A stretch of 64,000 bases of DNA from Eledone cirrhosa (taxonomy: Eukaryota > Mollusca > Cephalopoda > Octopoda > Eledonidae): assembly GCA_964016885.1 (NCBI GenBank), contig OZ024748.1, forward strand, positions 29,392,348 through 29,456,347. The letters are read 5' to 3'. Shown in pieces: positions 1 to 10,139 of this stretch. The notes beneath the pieces were generated by a model. The model had not been told where the DNA came from and ran no database searches. It saw nothing but the letters and a program-made list of their open reading frames with translations. The position numbers and the translations under genes are program-made. Position 1 is the first letter of the stretch; each line of letters starts with the position of its first letter.

Positions 1-1640
1 TGATACCTAAGGCTGAACAGACTAAGGCACTTTGGAGAGGAGTATGGGTGCAGGATGTTGAACATAATAGTCAGGCAGTGTGGATTGAGACAGTTCAAAA
101 GGAGATTAGTGAACAAGCACACCAACAACCTGATTTGAGTATCACAGCTGAAACCCTTAAAGGGCAGGCCAAAAAACTAACCAATGACCAGGCCCAGATG
201 GTGTGCAAAGATATTGGATAAAAAATATAACATCCCTCCACTCAAATTCAATGACTACTTGATGCCGGGTGAAGTACCAGAGCAGTTGACAAAAGGTACC
301 ACAGTTCTGGTAATGAAAGACCGAATCAAGGGTAATGAGGTTACCAACTATAGGCCTATCACATATCTGTCCGTAATGTGGAAACTTAAGAATTGTGTCT
401 GAGGAAATCTACTATTACCTCCACATAAACAACTTATTACCGGACAAACAGAAAGGATGCCGAATGAAGTCCCGGGGTAGAAAAGACCAGTTACTTATTG
501 ATAAGATGGTAATAAGGAATAGCAAGAGGAGGCATACTGGTCTTGCCATGGGATGGATAGATTACAAAAAGACATTCGACATGGTACCTCATTCTTGGAT
601 AACAAAAAGCTTAGAGATCTTCAAGGTGGCAGACAACATCAGACAGCTATTAAGTAAAAGTATGAAGTCCTGGAAAACAAAACTAACATCAGGTGGAGAA
701 TCCTTGGGAGGCGTGAAGATCAAGAGAGGTATCTTCCAGGGAGATAGTTTGTCCTTACCCTCATACCCTTGTCCCTCATATTGTGAAAAGTGAGAGCAGG
801 ATACAAGCTGAGAAGAGGGGAGCTTACCATCAGCTTACCTTCTTTAAGAAAACAGAATTCAGAGATCCAGACGTGGAACTGGTTAAAAAGAAGAGACCGT
901 AAAAAAGCTACAGAAGGAATGCTAATGGCTGCACAAGAGCAAGCACTTAGAACGAAGTGGGTGAAACACCATATTGACAAGAAGGAGGCTAGCTCACTGT
1001 GTAGGATCTGTAGAGAGAGAGAGGGGAGACTGTGGCTCATATTGTATCCGAGTGTAAACACCTAGCCCAAACGCACTATAAAGACTGGAGACATGATGAC
1101 AGGAAAGGTGATTTACTGGCATCTATGCAAACTAAACAATTTACCACATTCTGAGAAGTGGTATGAGCATAAGCCAGAGTCGGTGATAGAAAACGATCAA
1201 GTGAAGATGCTATGGGATTTTTGGATACAGACGGACAAGAAATTAGAACACAATAGACCTGACCTGGTGGCTTTTGACAAGGAAAAAAGATCGTGCCTGC
1301 TTGTAGATGTAGCCTGCCCATTTGACACGAGAGTGCAAGAAAAGGAGAGGGAGAAAATTAACCGATACCAGGATTTAAAGTGGGAGTTAAAAAGGATTTG
1401 GAACTGTCATGAGATCAAGGTCGTCCCGATTGTCATAGGAGCACTAGGTAGTATCTCAAAGAGTTTTCAAGGATGGTTAAAGAAGATAAGTCCAGCCCCG
1501 TTTTTTGGAACACTTCAAAAGGCATGCTTGCTGCGAACAGCAAGAACCCTCCAATATGTCCTGAATATCTGAGGCTGCAGGTAGCGGCTTGATATTCATT
1601 TGAACAAACTTTCCAGTTAAATAACATCAATGACCGAGAC
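1..1640 (+). mobile_element. RLE-type non-LTR retrotransposon (R2/R4/HERO-like), 5'-truncated by window edge, decayed
   Basis: Broken ORFs encode the later half of a reverse transcriptase and the C-terminal endonuclease of a site-specific-type LINE. Visible in order are NYRPIT (about 340-360), a palm segment with [15 protein letters not shown] (about 550-600), the RT block [10 protein letters not shown] (about 724-755), a zinc knuckle CRIC...H...C (about 1003-1060), and at 1093-1572 a restriction-like endonuclease with RPDLV followed by LLVDVACPFD, the PD-(D/E)XK pattern of R2-superfamily elements. The YxDD box is missing: the frame breaks after FQGDSLS and resumes past it, so the copy is dead. 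It ends near 1640, followed by an AAT repeat at 1648-1665 that may be its tail. The RLE class assignment is fairly secure; the clade is not. Confidence 0.8.
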
Positions 1641-1914
1641 TCAAATAATAATAATAATAATATAATTATTACATATTATAATGTACTATCTATTTGTACG
1701 TTAATTTGTTCCTGAATATATACCACAAAAATTGTTTTACGGTTATTCTTGAATCCCACAATTGGTTACTGGTTGATCAAGGGATCCTTTTTGAGGCAGT
1801 GCTTTACGGCTGGATGCCCTGCTTGCTGCCAGCCCCTTTAATTACATCTTATGGCATGTAAGGATATAGGGTATCTATTATAAATAGATACAGAAGAAAT
1901 AATCTCATGGTGGT
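1641..1914. other. Intergenic AT-rich stretch with AAT microsatellite
   Basis: An AAT repeat at 1648-1665 is followed by AT-rich sequence. About 1795-1835 resembles the 'GGCTGGATGCCC' stretch found in the 3' region of the ATG-tailed LINE family. No gene is seen. Confidence 0.5.
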
Positions 1915-2212
1915 TTAACCCTTTAGTGTTCAAAACGACCAAAACCGGCCGCAATTATTTCCCCTTCAGTTCAATCCAGCCGAAAACGGCCAATAACACC
2001 CACACTAACATATCGTTCTAAAAATAAACAATACCGTCATCAAAATCTCATCAATTTGAGATTACTGCGAGATTAGGCCCTTACCGCGAAAATTAAAACA
2101 ACACGTGTTTTTTTAACGTTGAAAGTACAACAGATTTTTGTGTGTAACAACATGGCTTGTGAAAGTAGGTTTTGCACACGACATTCAGAATAAACAAGAA
2201 ACAAAAGATAAT

Positions 2213-2394
2213 TGTTTCTACTTTTGGCACAAGGCCAGCAATTACCCAGTGTATTACTGGTACTTTATTTTATCGACCCCGTAAGGATGAAAGGCAAAGT
2301 TAACCTTGGCGGGATTTGAACTCAGAATGGAAAGGGCCATAACTCTTTGCGTCAAAGCATGGTGTCTGACCCTCTACCGATACTGCCAATCCAC
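2213..2394 (-). mobile_element. tRNA-derived SINE (type 1) with 18 bp target duplication
   Basis: On the minus strand it opens with a tRNA-like head (TTGGCAGTATCGGTAGAGGG as A-box region, GAGTTCAAATCCC as B-box) and ends near GGCCTTGTGCCAAAAGTAGAAACAA. The 18 bp sequence at 2195-2212 recurs exactly at 2395-2412. A second copy is at 19472-19652. This SINE type is one I associate with octopus genomes. Confidence 0.85.
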
Positions 2395-3084
2395 CAAGAA
2401 ACAAAAGATAATGTTAGTGATTTATCTTCAAATGAATCTGATGTGTACATTTCTGAAATTTTCCGACGATGATTTCTGTTTTGAAAGTGAAAACGAAGGA
2501 GATCTCTAGGACGCCATTGAAGATATTACAGCAACGTGGTCGATAAATACCACACCTACACATGTTCCCGATTTTATTGAAAATACCGGTCCACAACACA
2601 CATTACCTCCTGATGATAAAGCACTGAATTATTTCTTTTCGTTTTTGTCACAAACTTTCTTCGAAGTTGTGACAAAAGAGACAAACGGATATGCCCAACA
2701 ACAGATTTCAAATCGAAGAAAACCCAATCTGTTATAGCGACTGACAGATGCTGCGGAGATACAAGCGTTTTTTGCCATAAATATTATGTTTGGTATAAAA
2801 CAATTTCCAAGACTGTGGAATTACTGGAGCACTGATATAAGGTGACCCTTATATATCAAGTTTTATGGCAAAAACAAGGTATTCAAAATGAAACCAGTAT
2901 CTGCACCTGGTTGATACTTCAAATGACCCCCGGTAGAAATGATTTGAATTATGACCCTCTGTATAAAGTTCGACCATTAATTAAAATGCTATCTGAAAAA
3001 TTTAAAACAGTATATATACCTGAGAAAATCTTAGTGTTGAGGAAGCTATGATTGGGTATAATGGTAGAGTAAATTTTAGACAAT

Positions 3085-3446
3085 ATCATCATCATCATCA
3101 TTTTACGTCCGCTTTTCCCTGCTTGCAAGGGTGGGAGGACGGGAACTGATTCTGGCTTGATTTCTACAGCTGGATACCCTTCCTAACACCAACCTCATTT
3201 ACAGTGAGTGCTGTGTGCTTTTTTTGCCGTGGCATCTACACGTCCACTTTACAGTGTGGGCTGGGTGCTTTTTTGCCGTGGCATCTCCACGACCACTCTG
3301 CAGTGGAATGATAGGGAACCCAGTCCTATCATCTCATTTTTACAGCTGAGTAAACTGGAGCAATGTGAAATAAAGCGTCTTGCTCAAGGAAACAACACAT
3401 CACCTGGTCTGAGAATTGAACTCACAACCTTTCGATTGCAAGCCCA
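3085..3446 (-). mobile_element. tRNA-derived SINE (type 2) with LINE-like 3' tail
   Basis: In minus orientation it has a truncated tRNA-like head (TTGCAATCGAAAGGTTGTGA, then GAGTTCAATTCTCAGACC), a body with CTTGAGCAAGACGCTTTATT, then a tail matching the 3' UTR of the ATG-tailed LINE, ending in an ATG/GAT repeat at 3089-3101. It splits the piggyBac transposase between about 3084 and 3447. Confidence 0.75.
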
Positions 3447-4541
3447 ATGCTCCAACAAGCTAAACCTACTAAATGGGGCATCAAGGTGTGGGAACTCTGT
3501 GAATCAGACACAGGCTACTGTGTAAACTTTGATGTTTACACAGATAAGAAACACAACAGAGAGAGAAAAAATGGATTGGAGTACGATGTTGTGTGGTCTC
3601 TGACTGAACCCTTCCACTCTCAAGACAGACATATATATTTTGACCGTTTTTTTTCTTCAGTGCTTCTAGCAGAGGATCTTGCCCTCATAAATACGTACAC
3701 CTGCAGTACAAAATTTAAAAAGAGAGAGGACATTCTCCAAGTGCAAAAAGGGAACATGTTAGCCACATTGTACAAAGACAAACGGCAAATTTTGTTCCTA
3801 TCTTCTAACCAACAACCAGGAGTTGGGGCTGAAGGTAAACCTTTAGTCAACCTCACTTATAATAAATATATGGGCGGGGTTGACAAATATTGTGCGTATT
3901 ACCCAGTTGGACGTCTTGGAAAGAAATGGTGGAGATATATCTTGTGATTTTTAGTGAATTTATTGTAACACATTAGATACAAAAACACCTGCATTCACCT
4001 GTGTCACACTTGTTAATGAACTTATATATTGAGCACATTCTTTTAAAAATCTACTGAGTACATTGTGTAAGAGTACATTGCCAATATTATTTTGACTGGT
4101 GAAAGGATTTTATACATTTTTTACAATGAAAATATTTGCATGGAATGTAGAGACAGACTAAAACCTTTTACTGATTATACCTGTATTTTAAATTAATTCA
4201 CCTGTTTGGAAAAGTGCTACAATTGTTGGAAGTCACCATCTAGGTCATTGTCGGATATTTTTTGTAACAAATCTTACAGGTAAGTCAGGTAAAGTTTAAG
4301 GTTTGTGTTTATCCACAAAGTCATTACTTTTACACTTGTTAATTAATTTCACCTGCCCATAAAAGTCAAATTTAACAAAAAAAAATCAGTAAAAATATAC
4401 AGTTGTAAATTATTGATATTTTAACATCTACTTACAAAATTTCAACAATTACAAACAAATAAAATTGATAACCCTCTTGAGTATGATTAACTCAAAATAA
4501 TGTGAATAGATAAACATGACATTTGACAAGTTAATGTGAAT

Positions 4542-4844
4542 CATCATCAACACTCCTTCACTCCCACACTCATTATAAATATATATTTATAAATATATTC
4601 ATCATATATACATACATATAGAATAGGTATTTCAGTAGCTCTGAACCCATTTTTGTGGCAAAATTTTCTTGAATCTGGAAGTTTCTGCTAGAGATGGAAT
4701 TAGTATTTCAGTAACTCCGAATCTTCTGAATATGTATGTACGTGTAACTGCCTCTCTGTTTTATGTTCTCTGTTCATTTATTAAACTATATACATATACA
4801 TATATATACATAAACACACACACATATATATATATATATATACA
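4542..4844. other. AT-rich spacer with TA/CA microsatellite
   Basis: AT-rich sequence lies between the piggyBac copy and the DD37D mariner. A dinucleotide TA/CA tract runs about 4790-4844. No coding signal or other recognisable element is visible. Confidence 0.5.
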
Positions 4845-6095
4845 CAGGATGTGGACAATATTTGTTCGCAATTTTCAACTGCTAATTTTATGCAAATTTT
4901 TTTACTTCCGTTGTCACTCTTGTCTTCATAAAAACAGGGACTATATTTCCATTATTTATTTTCAGAATAATTGATTATGAATAATTTTGAACCTCCAAAT
5001 TTGTGGAAGAGACACGGAGTTCTTCTTGGAATCTGCGTTGGGAGGACAAATAAGGAAATTTCAGACTTTCTCAGCATCAGCAGAAAGGTCAGAAAGGAAT
5101 TGGAAGATTCAGGATTCGACTATGAAGCAACGTCAGAGAGGAAAACACATGATCGACGATCTGACGCCTTCAGAATGCCCAAGTTCAGGATATCATCAAC
5201 AATGAACCTAGCAAGTCGATGCGTGCCATTGCAAGGGAGAAAGGCGTGAATGAAAAGCTCATTAGGCTGGTGGTACATGAAGACATTCGCTACGTTTCAT
5301 ACAAGATGAGGAAAGGACAATTTCTGTCAAAGGCGATGCAAGAAAAGCGACTGAAGCACGTAAAGAAGCTGATCAACAAGTTGAAACACCCACTGGAGCC
5401 AGACATGTTGTGGTTTTTCTCCAACGAGAAAAACTTCTGCCAAGACCAGACGATCAACTCCCAGAACAACAGGTGGCTCGCTGTCTCATCCAAAGACGTG
5501 TCCAGACTCATGCAGACAAAGTTTCCAGCGACAACATTGGTCTCAGGTGTCGTCATGCCACTTCACTTCTTCCCTGAGGGCCTCAAGCTGAACACCGATG
5601 GCTACATCTGCGTTCTGAGCGAGGTAGTAAAGCCCTGGATCAACCAGGTAGCTGCAGGTAGGCCGTACGTATGGCAGCAAGACTCAGCGCCCTGCCATAC
5701 CAGCCGAAAGACCCAAGCCTGGCTGTCAGAGAACTTCGTCGACCACACTTCACCTGACTTCTGGCCTCCCAGCTCGCCTGACTGCAACCCCCTCGACTTC
5801 TTTGTGTTGGGCGCAGTGGAATGAGACACCAACAGATCTAGCTGCAATACAAAAGACGATCTGAAGGCCAGGATCACAAGTGCCTTTAGGGGCCTAAGTC
5901 AGGGGACAGTGACGAAGGCCTGTAGCCGGTTCCAAGGCCGCCTTGAGGCAGTCATCAAAGCCAATGGCAGGTTTATCAAGTGAGATCGAAAGAACAAGTG
6001 ATGAAGACAAACTGACCCAAGTTTGATAAATATATCTTAAAAAATAAAACTTTTCCTAGAGAGTAATCTTGCGAACAAATATCGTCCGCACCCTG
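4845..6095 (+). mobile_element. mariner-like DD37D (maT-type) transposon, inactivated
   Basis: Imperfect terminal inverted repeats of about 30 bp face each other: left about 4845-4877 (GGACAATATTTGTTCGCAA) and right about 6064-6095, with TA at the outer edges. The interior encodes a broken Tc1/mariner transposase: N-terminus from 4977 in one frame, then 5219-5824 (201 residues) in another, then C-terminal remnants to about 5980. Catalytic-region blocks are FSNEKNFCQDQ, QQDSAPCHTS and SSPDCNPLDFF; 37 residues separate the last two acidic positions, giving DD37D spacing. The first catalytic Asp is Asn (FSNEK where the family has FSDEK). A frameshift near 5170-5220, a stop after position 5823 and this substitution all mark a dead copy. 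Confidence 0.85.
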
Positions 6096-6216
6096 TATAT
6101 ACATATACTGTTTTCTTTGATTATTGAGGTGTGAATCATGAATATGTACCAGAAGGACAAGCAGTTACAAATGTCAGGATCTGTTGGTTTCACAAAACTC
6201 ATAGCTGCATCATGAC

Positions 6217-6310
6217 GAGGTGTCAGAAAAGTTCCAGGACTGATGTCACAAAAGATTTATTTCAAACCCAAACTTCACACTAAGAGTTTTCTCCTTCAAA
6301 GTAATCCCCC
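6217..6310 (+). repeat. Left terminal inverted repeat of mariner
   Basis: It pairs with 7430-7526 and overlaps the end of the transposase coding sequence. Confidence 0.9.
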
Positions 6311-7335
6311 TGGAGTCTAATACACTTTTCCATCCTTTTCTGCCACGCTTGCATGCACTCCTGGAAGGATTCTTCCGGGATCCTCCGCAGTTCCGTCATC
6401 ACAGCCTTTTTGATGTCGTCCACGTCTTCAAAACGGGTCCCCTTGATGACCCCCTTGAGCCTGGGGAATAGGAAAAAATCACACGGAGCCAGGTCGGGGG
6501 AGTAGGGAGGTTGCTCCAGCACGGCGATGTTCTTCTCGGCCAGGAACTGTCGGATGCTCAAGGCATTGTGAGTAGGCACGTTATCATGGTGAAGCAGCCA
6601 CGAGTTGTCCTGCCACAACTCTCGCCTCTTCTCACACACTGAACGAAGCAAACGCTGCAGTATCTCTTTGTAGACATGTTGGTTGATCGTCTGGCACTGT
6701 GGCAAGAACTCGCAGTGGACGATCCCCCTCACATCGAAGAATGTGATCAACATGACCTTGTCTTTGGACTTCGACTGTCGTGCTTTCTTCGGCCTTGGCG
6801 ACGACGGACTCTTCCACTGAAGGCTCTGGCGTATGGTTTCCGGGTCGTACTCAAAGATCCATGACTCATCACCGGTGATGACTGTCCCTAGCAAGTCTGG
6901 TTCGGTTTCAAGACGCTTGAGGATGTCCTGGCACACCTGCATGCGTCGACCCTTCTGTTCATCATTCAGCAGTTTTGGCACCATCTTCGCGCAGACTTTC
7001 CGCATGTCCAAATCTTCAGTGAGAATCTTCCAGACGCTGTCCCGATTCATGCCCAGCTCATTTGCCATCAGTCGAACAGTCAGCCGACGATCGCTACGTA
7101 CCATCTGCCTGATGCGCTCAACGTTGACATCAGTCCTGGTTGTTGAGGGCCTTCCGCTCCTAGGGTCATCTTCCACGTCCTCGCGTCCTTCTTTAAACCT
7201 CTTGCACCACTCAAAAACACGTGAGCGTGACATCGTCTCATCTCCATACACTTGCTGCAGCAATCCCAGTGTTTCTTTCGGAGTTTTCCCCAACCGTACC
7301 AAAAACTTCAAGTTTGTTCGTTGCTCTGTGCTCAT
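6280..7335 (-). CDS. mariner transposase, apparently intact (DD34D)
   Basis: The 351-residue protein starts MSTEQRTNLKF and catalyses cut-and-paste transposition into TA sites. Length fits the family (about 345 residues). The N-terminal half has two helix-turn-helix segments (SRVFEWCKRFKEG and LMANELGMNRDSVWKIL regions) that would bind the inverted repeats. The catalytic part carries GDESW, then HDN, then YSPDLAPCDFFLF; 34 residues lie between the Asp of HDN and the last Asp, the canonical DD34D. The WVPHEL linker is MVPKLL here. The start at 7335 was chosen by family length; the frame is open upstream to 7578 only because it reads through the right inverted repeat and a TA microsatellite. 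The stop codon (6280-6282) and the last nine or so codons lie inside the left inverted repeat. No inactivating change is seen, so it may still be functional. Confidence 0.93.
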   Translation of the reverse strand: MSTEQRTNLKFLVRLGKTPKETLGLLQQVYGDETMSRSRVFEWCKRFKEGREDVEDDPRSGRPSTTRTDVNVERIRQMVRSDRRLTVRLMANELGMNRDSVWKILTEDLDMRKVCAKMVPKLLNDEQKGRRMQVCQDILKRLETEPDLLGTVITGDESWIFEYDPETIRQSLQWKSPSSPRPKKARQSKSKDKVMLITFFDVRGIVHCEFLPQCQTINQHVYKEILQRLLRSVCEKRRELWQDNSWLLHHDNVPTHNALSIRQFLAEKNIAVLEQPPYSPDLAPCDFFLFPRLKGVIKGTRFEDVDDIKKAVMTELRRIPEESFQECMQAWQKRMEKCIRLQGDYFEGENS

Positions 7336-7429
7336 TGCTTGACGACCTGAAACAAAGGACATGTATATAAAATTATGAAGAAAAAAGTTTGATCGCTGCA
7401 GAGAGCTAAGATTACAGTTACATACTGCA

Positions 7430-7525
7430 GGGGGATTACTTTGAAGGAGAAAACTCTTAGTGTGAAGTTTGGGTTTGAAATAAATCTTTTGTGACATCAG
7501 TCCTGGAACTTTTCTGACACACCTC

Positions 7526-7526
<1 letters not shown>
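7430..7526 (-). repeat. Right terminal inverted repeat of mariner
   Basis: Reverse complement of 6217-6310 apart from a 2 bp gap and one terminal base. Confidence 0.9.
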
Positions 7527-7566
<40 letters not shown>

Positions 7567-7568
<2 letters not shown>

Positions 7569-8402
7569 TCATCATCATTTTACGTCCGTATAGTTTCTTT
7601 CATCTAGTGCATCTTCTTTACTCTTGTAGTGGTTGATAATGATGCTGCAGCGTCAATCATTTGGTATGACACCATTTAGTATGACTTGGTTTACAATATG
7701 TGGTTAAAGTGCGACCTATCGACCCTGATGCATTCAGCATCTCGGCAACTATTCCTGATGGACCAGCTGCTTTCCCGGTTTTCATATCCTTAATTGCCTT
7801 ATTACCCTGCTGCTGACTTGTACAGCTAGGCCCTCTATTGGATTCACTTGGGGTAGGGTCTCTTTCTCCCATGCATTCTCCTGATTCAGTAATCTTTTAT
7901 AATGGCTCTTCCATGTTACTTTCTTTTTGGCACCTGTGAGGCCAATTGCACCTTTACCATCACAGACACATTTCTTACCAATGATATCATAAATTTCCCT
8001 AACACACTGCCCAGTAATCCTGAACACTTCATGTTTCTAGTCTCCAAGCTGCAAAACTTGCTTGAATTTTTTATCTTCTGCTTCCCTCTTTGCCAAGTAT
8101 ATTTGTTGACTAGCTTCCCTCCTGGCCGCTCATATACAAGCTGCCTTTCATTTTTAGAGAAAAACCCTTTGTTGCCAACAGTGGTATTAGCTCTCTGAAC
8201 TTTTTCCATCCCGTTCTAACTTTAGCTACTGTACTTTCAGAACACCCTCCTCCACTGCTGATTTTGTCACTCAGATAACAGAATGTGTCTACTATTTCTA
8301 TAGAACCATCTGGGCAGTTGGAAGAGTTAGTATCCAGTGGGAACTCGCTACTTACTGCACTTATATAATTAAATGAAAAAACAATGTTGTCTCCTATCAA
8401 CA
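7567..8402 (-). mobile_element. Scrambled fragment of the ATG-tailed PHD-LINE
   Basis: From high to low coordinate the minus strand first encodes the late C-terminal part of the LINE protein (about 8345-8135: [38 protein letters not shown]). It then jumps at about 8127 to an earlier part (about 8110-7650: Arg/Ala-rich linker upstream of RT, GKAAGPSGIVAEML). That order is reversed relative to intact copies such as 61958-64000, so the fragment is rearranged. An ATC repeat at 7568-7576 and TTTTACGTCCG mark a remnant of the 3' end. Confidence 0.75.
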
Positions 8403-8585
8403 TAAAGCGAAAATATATTTAAATACATATAAGAATGAGAATACTCATCACAAGAACAGCCGTTAAAACATCTAAATGCTGTCTAAGACAGTGATGGCCA
8501 AAAATGACTCAGAAGACAGAGCAGTGGCCAGTGATCAACAGAGAGAGACAATTCACAAGGTGGGTGACAGGCAGATGAAATATAG
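8368..8585. repeat. Dispersed repeat, copy 1 of a local pair
   Basis: About 200 bp (AATGAAAAAACAATGTTGTC ... GACAGGCAGATGAAATATAG) recurs as a direct repeat at 8927-9119 with moderate divergence. No coding potential or known family is recognised. Confidence 0.7.
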
Positions 8586-8926
8586 AAAAGATTGAAAGAG
8601 GAGAAGGACAAGGAAAAGTGTTTTGGTACACAGAAGTCACTGGAGGAAGGAAACAAAGAAAGGTGATGTAGAAGACAAGTTTACACACATTCATCCTCAT
8701 CAACTCTCAAAGCAGCAAAATGGTTTCGCACGATTTAATTGAGAGTACCATTTTAAAATGCTGGATCGTGCAACAGAGAAATAAATCTTTCTGCTGGTAT
8801 GATATGCGTGCGATAAATCAAACAGCACAGATAGGACAAAAGAAAAAAAAGAAATGAAAATAATGGGATAATGGACCTCAAGCTGTAGTGTCTGTCCTAA
8901 ATAGAAAGCTAATCATAGCTATGATA

Positions 8927-9119
8927 AACTTAAATGAAAAACAATGTTGTCTCCAATCGAGACGAAGCGAGAGTGTATTTAAATACATATAAACATTTTT
9001 TAAATCATCGTTAGAACAGCCGTTAAAACAACTAAATGGCGTCAAGGACAGCGATGGCCAAAAATGCCGCAGAGGACAGAGACAATCCACAAGGTGGGCT
9101 ACAGGCAGATGAAATATAG
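8927..9119. repeat. Dispersed repeat, copy 2 of a local pair
   Basis: Direct repeat of 8368-8585, sharing AACAGCCGTTAAAACA and GATGGCCAAAAATG blocks. Next to it, about 9120-9175 is an inverted match of about 8779-8829 (CATACCAGCAGxAAGAT), as expected for ends of an unrecognised DNA element. Confidence 0.7.
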
Positions 9120-9179
9120 TGTTGTTTGTTTTATCACATGCACATCATACCAGCAGGAAGATCTATTTCACTGTCCTCT

Positions 9180-9600
9180 GAGTCATGAAGGTGTGTTCAT
9201 ATGTTTGAAGAAGCCTTGAAGCATGACAAGCTGGCTGCTGAACGAAGTAAGGGGACTGCCACAAAGAAATCAGACAAGTGCGCAAGAGAATCAAGCACAC
9301 ATAGATGTGAGCACAGGAAAATGTATCAGTACTCAGTGCGGGCGGGTGCACACATCTGAAAGTGCAGGGTGGATGGTTAGGTGTGTGCAGTGGTATATAA
9401 ATACGGATGTTGTAAATGTGAGTATTGTGTGGTGGGTGGAGTTGTGTGTATGAATATATGTCCGTGTGTTTGTGTGTAAGGATAAAAGTAAAGGTGGGTT
9501 AAAGGAACTGTGGGGAGGAATTGAGTCCAAACAGAAAAGAAGTTCCAAGGTGGAAAATTAAATATATATATACATATAAATTTACAAATATAATTACATA
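9180..9600. other. Unassigned spacer
   Basis: Sequence somewhat rich in GTG/GTGT. Short open frames on both strands look random. No domain, repeat end or RNA gene is recognised. Confidence 0.4.
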
Positions 9601-9605
9601 TCATT

Positions 9606-9918
9606 ATCATCACCGTTTAATATCCATTTCTCCATGCTGGCATGGGTTAGACGAGTTATCCTGTTATAAACAATGCCAGGTCAGGTGACCATGCTTTGCT
9701 CATACAGAACCGATTTTGGCTTGGTTTCTACAGCTGGATGCCCTCATTTACGAGTACTAGGTTTTTTTTTTTTTTATGCCTACATGACCACTTTACAGTG
9801 TGGACTGGGTGCTTTTTGCCCTGACACTTACACGACCACTTTACAGTGTGGACTGGAGGCTTCGCTGGATGTATACTTCAGTTTGTCCCCATGGAAGATG
9901 AATGGGAGTGAGGTGGTG

Positions 9919-9957
<39 letters not shown>

Positions 9958-10090
9958 TGTAAATGCTGTTGGTGTTAGGAAGGGCAGCTGTAAAAACCCT
10001 GGCCAATCCTGGCCAGACTCGTCTCTCGACATAGATGACTCGCCTGACCTATGCAAGCATGGAAAAATGGACGTTAAACAGTGCTGATGA
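9606..10090. mobile_element. Two LINE 3'-end fragments in inverted arrangement
   Basis: About 9606-9905 is the 3' region of the ATG-tailed LINE in minus orientation (TTTAATATCC, then CTACAGCTGGATGCCC, then TTTACAGTGTGGACTGG). About 9963-10090 is the same region in plus orientation (GTTGGTGTTAGGAAGGGC ... CATGGAAAAATGGACGTTAA). A CA microsatellite (9928-9949) lies between. Confidence 0.7.
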
Positions 10091-10139
10091 TATATATATA
10101 TTCCTTGTGGACAAAAAAATGATTCTACAAATCATTCTG

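Larger units (their letters stand above)
1919..4541 (+). mobile_element. piggyBac-family DNA transposon, decayed full-length copy with two nested insertions
   Basis: The 5' end begins directly after TTAA (1915-1918) with the terminal motif CCCTTTAGTGTTCAAA, the same end as three other copies here. The transposase N-terminus (ETNGYAQQQISNR, about 2680-2720) and the middle and C-terminal parts (3447-3947: KPTKWGIKVWELCESDTGY, HIYFDRFFSS, NKYMGGVDKYCAYYPVGR) match the DDE_Tnp_1_7 domain of piggyBac/PGBD proteins. Stops and frameshifts break it. A SINE sits at 2213-2394 and a SINE with LINE-like tail at about 3085-3446. The 3' inverted repeat is missing: homology to the family stops at 4541, just before the expected terminal GCTAAAGGG. 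Confidence 0.85.
6217..7526 (-). mobile_element. mariner transposon, near-complete, with about 95 bp terminal inverted repeats
   Basis: The left end (6217-6310) and the reverse complement of the right end (7430-7526) are identical along about 94 bp except for a 2 bp gap and one missing terminal base. This is much longer than the roughly 28-30 bp usual for mariners. The element encloses one uninterrupted transposase ORF. The right end abuts TA (7527-7528); a TA on the left is not clear. The near identity of the ends and the open ORF suggest a young insertion. Confidence 0.9.
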
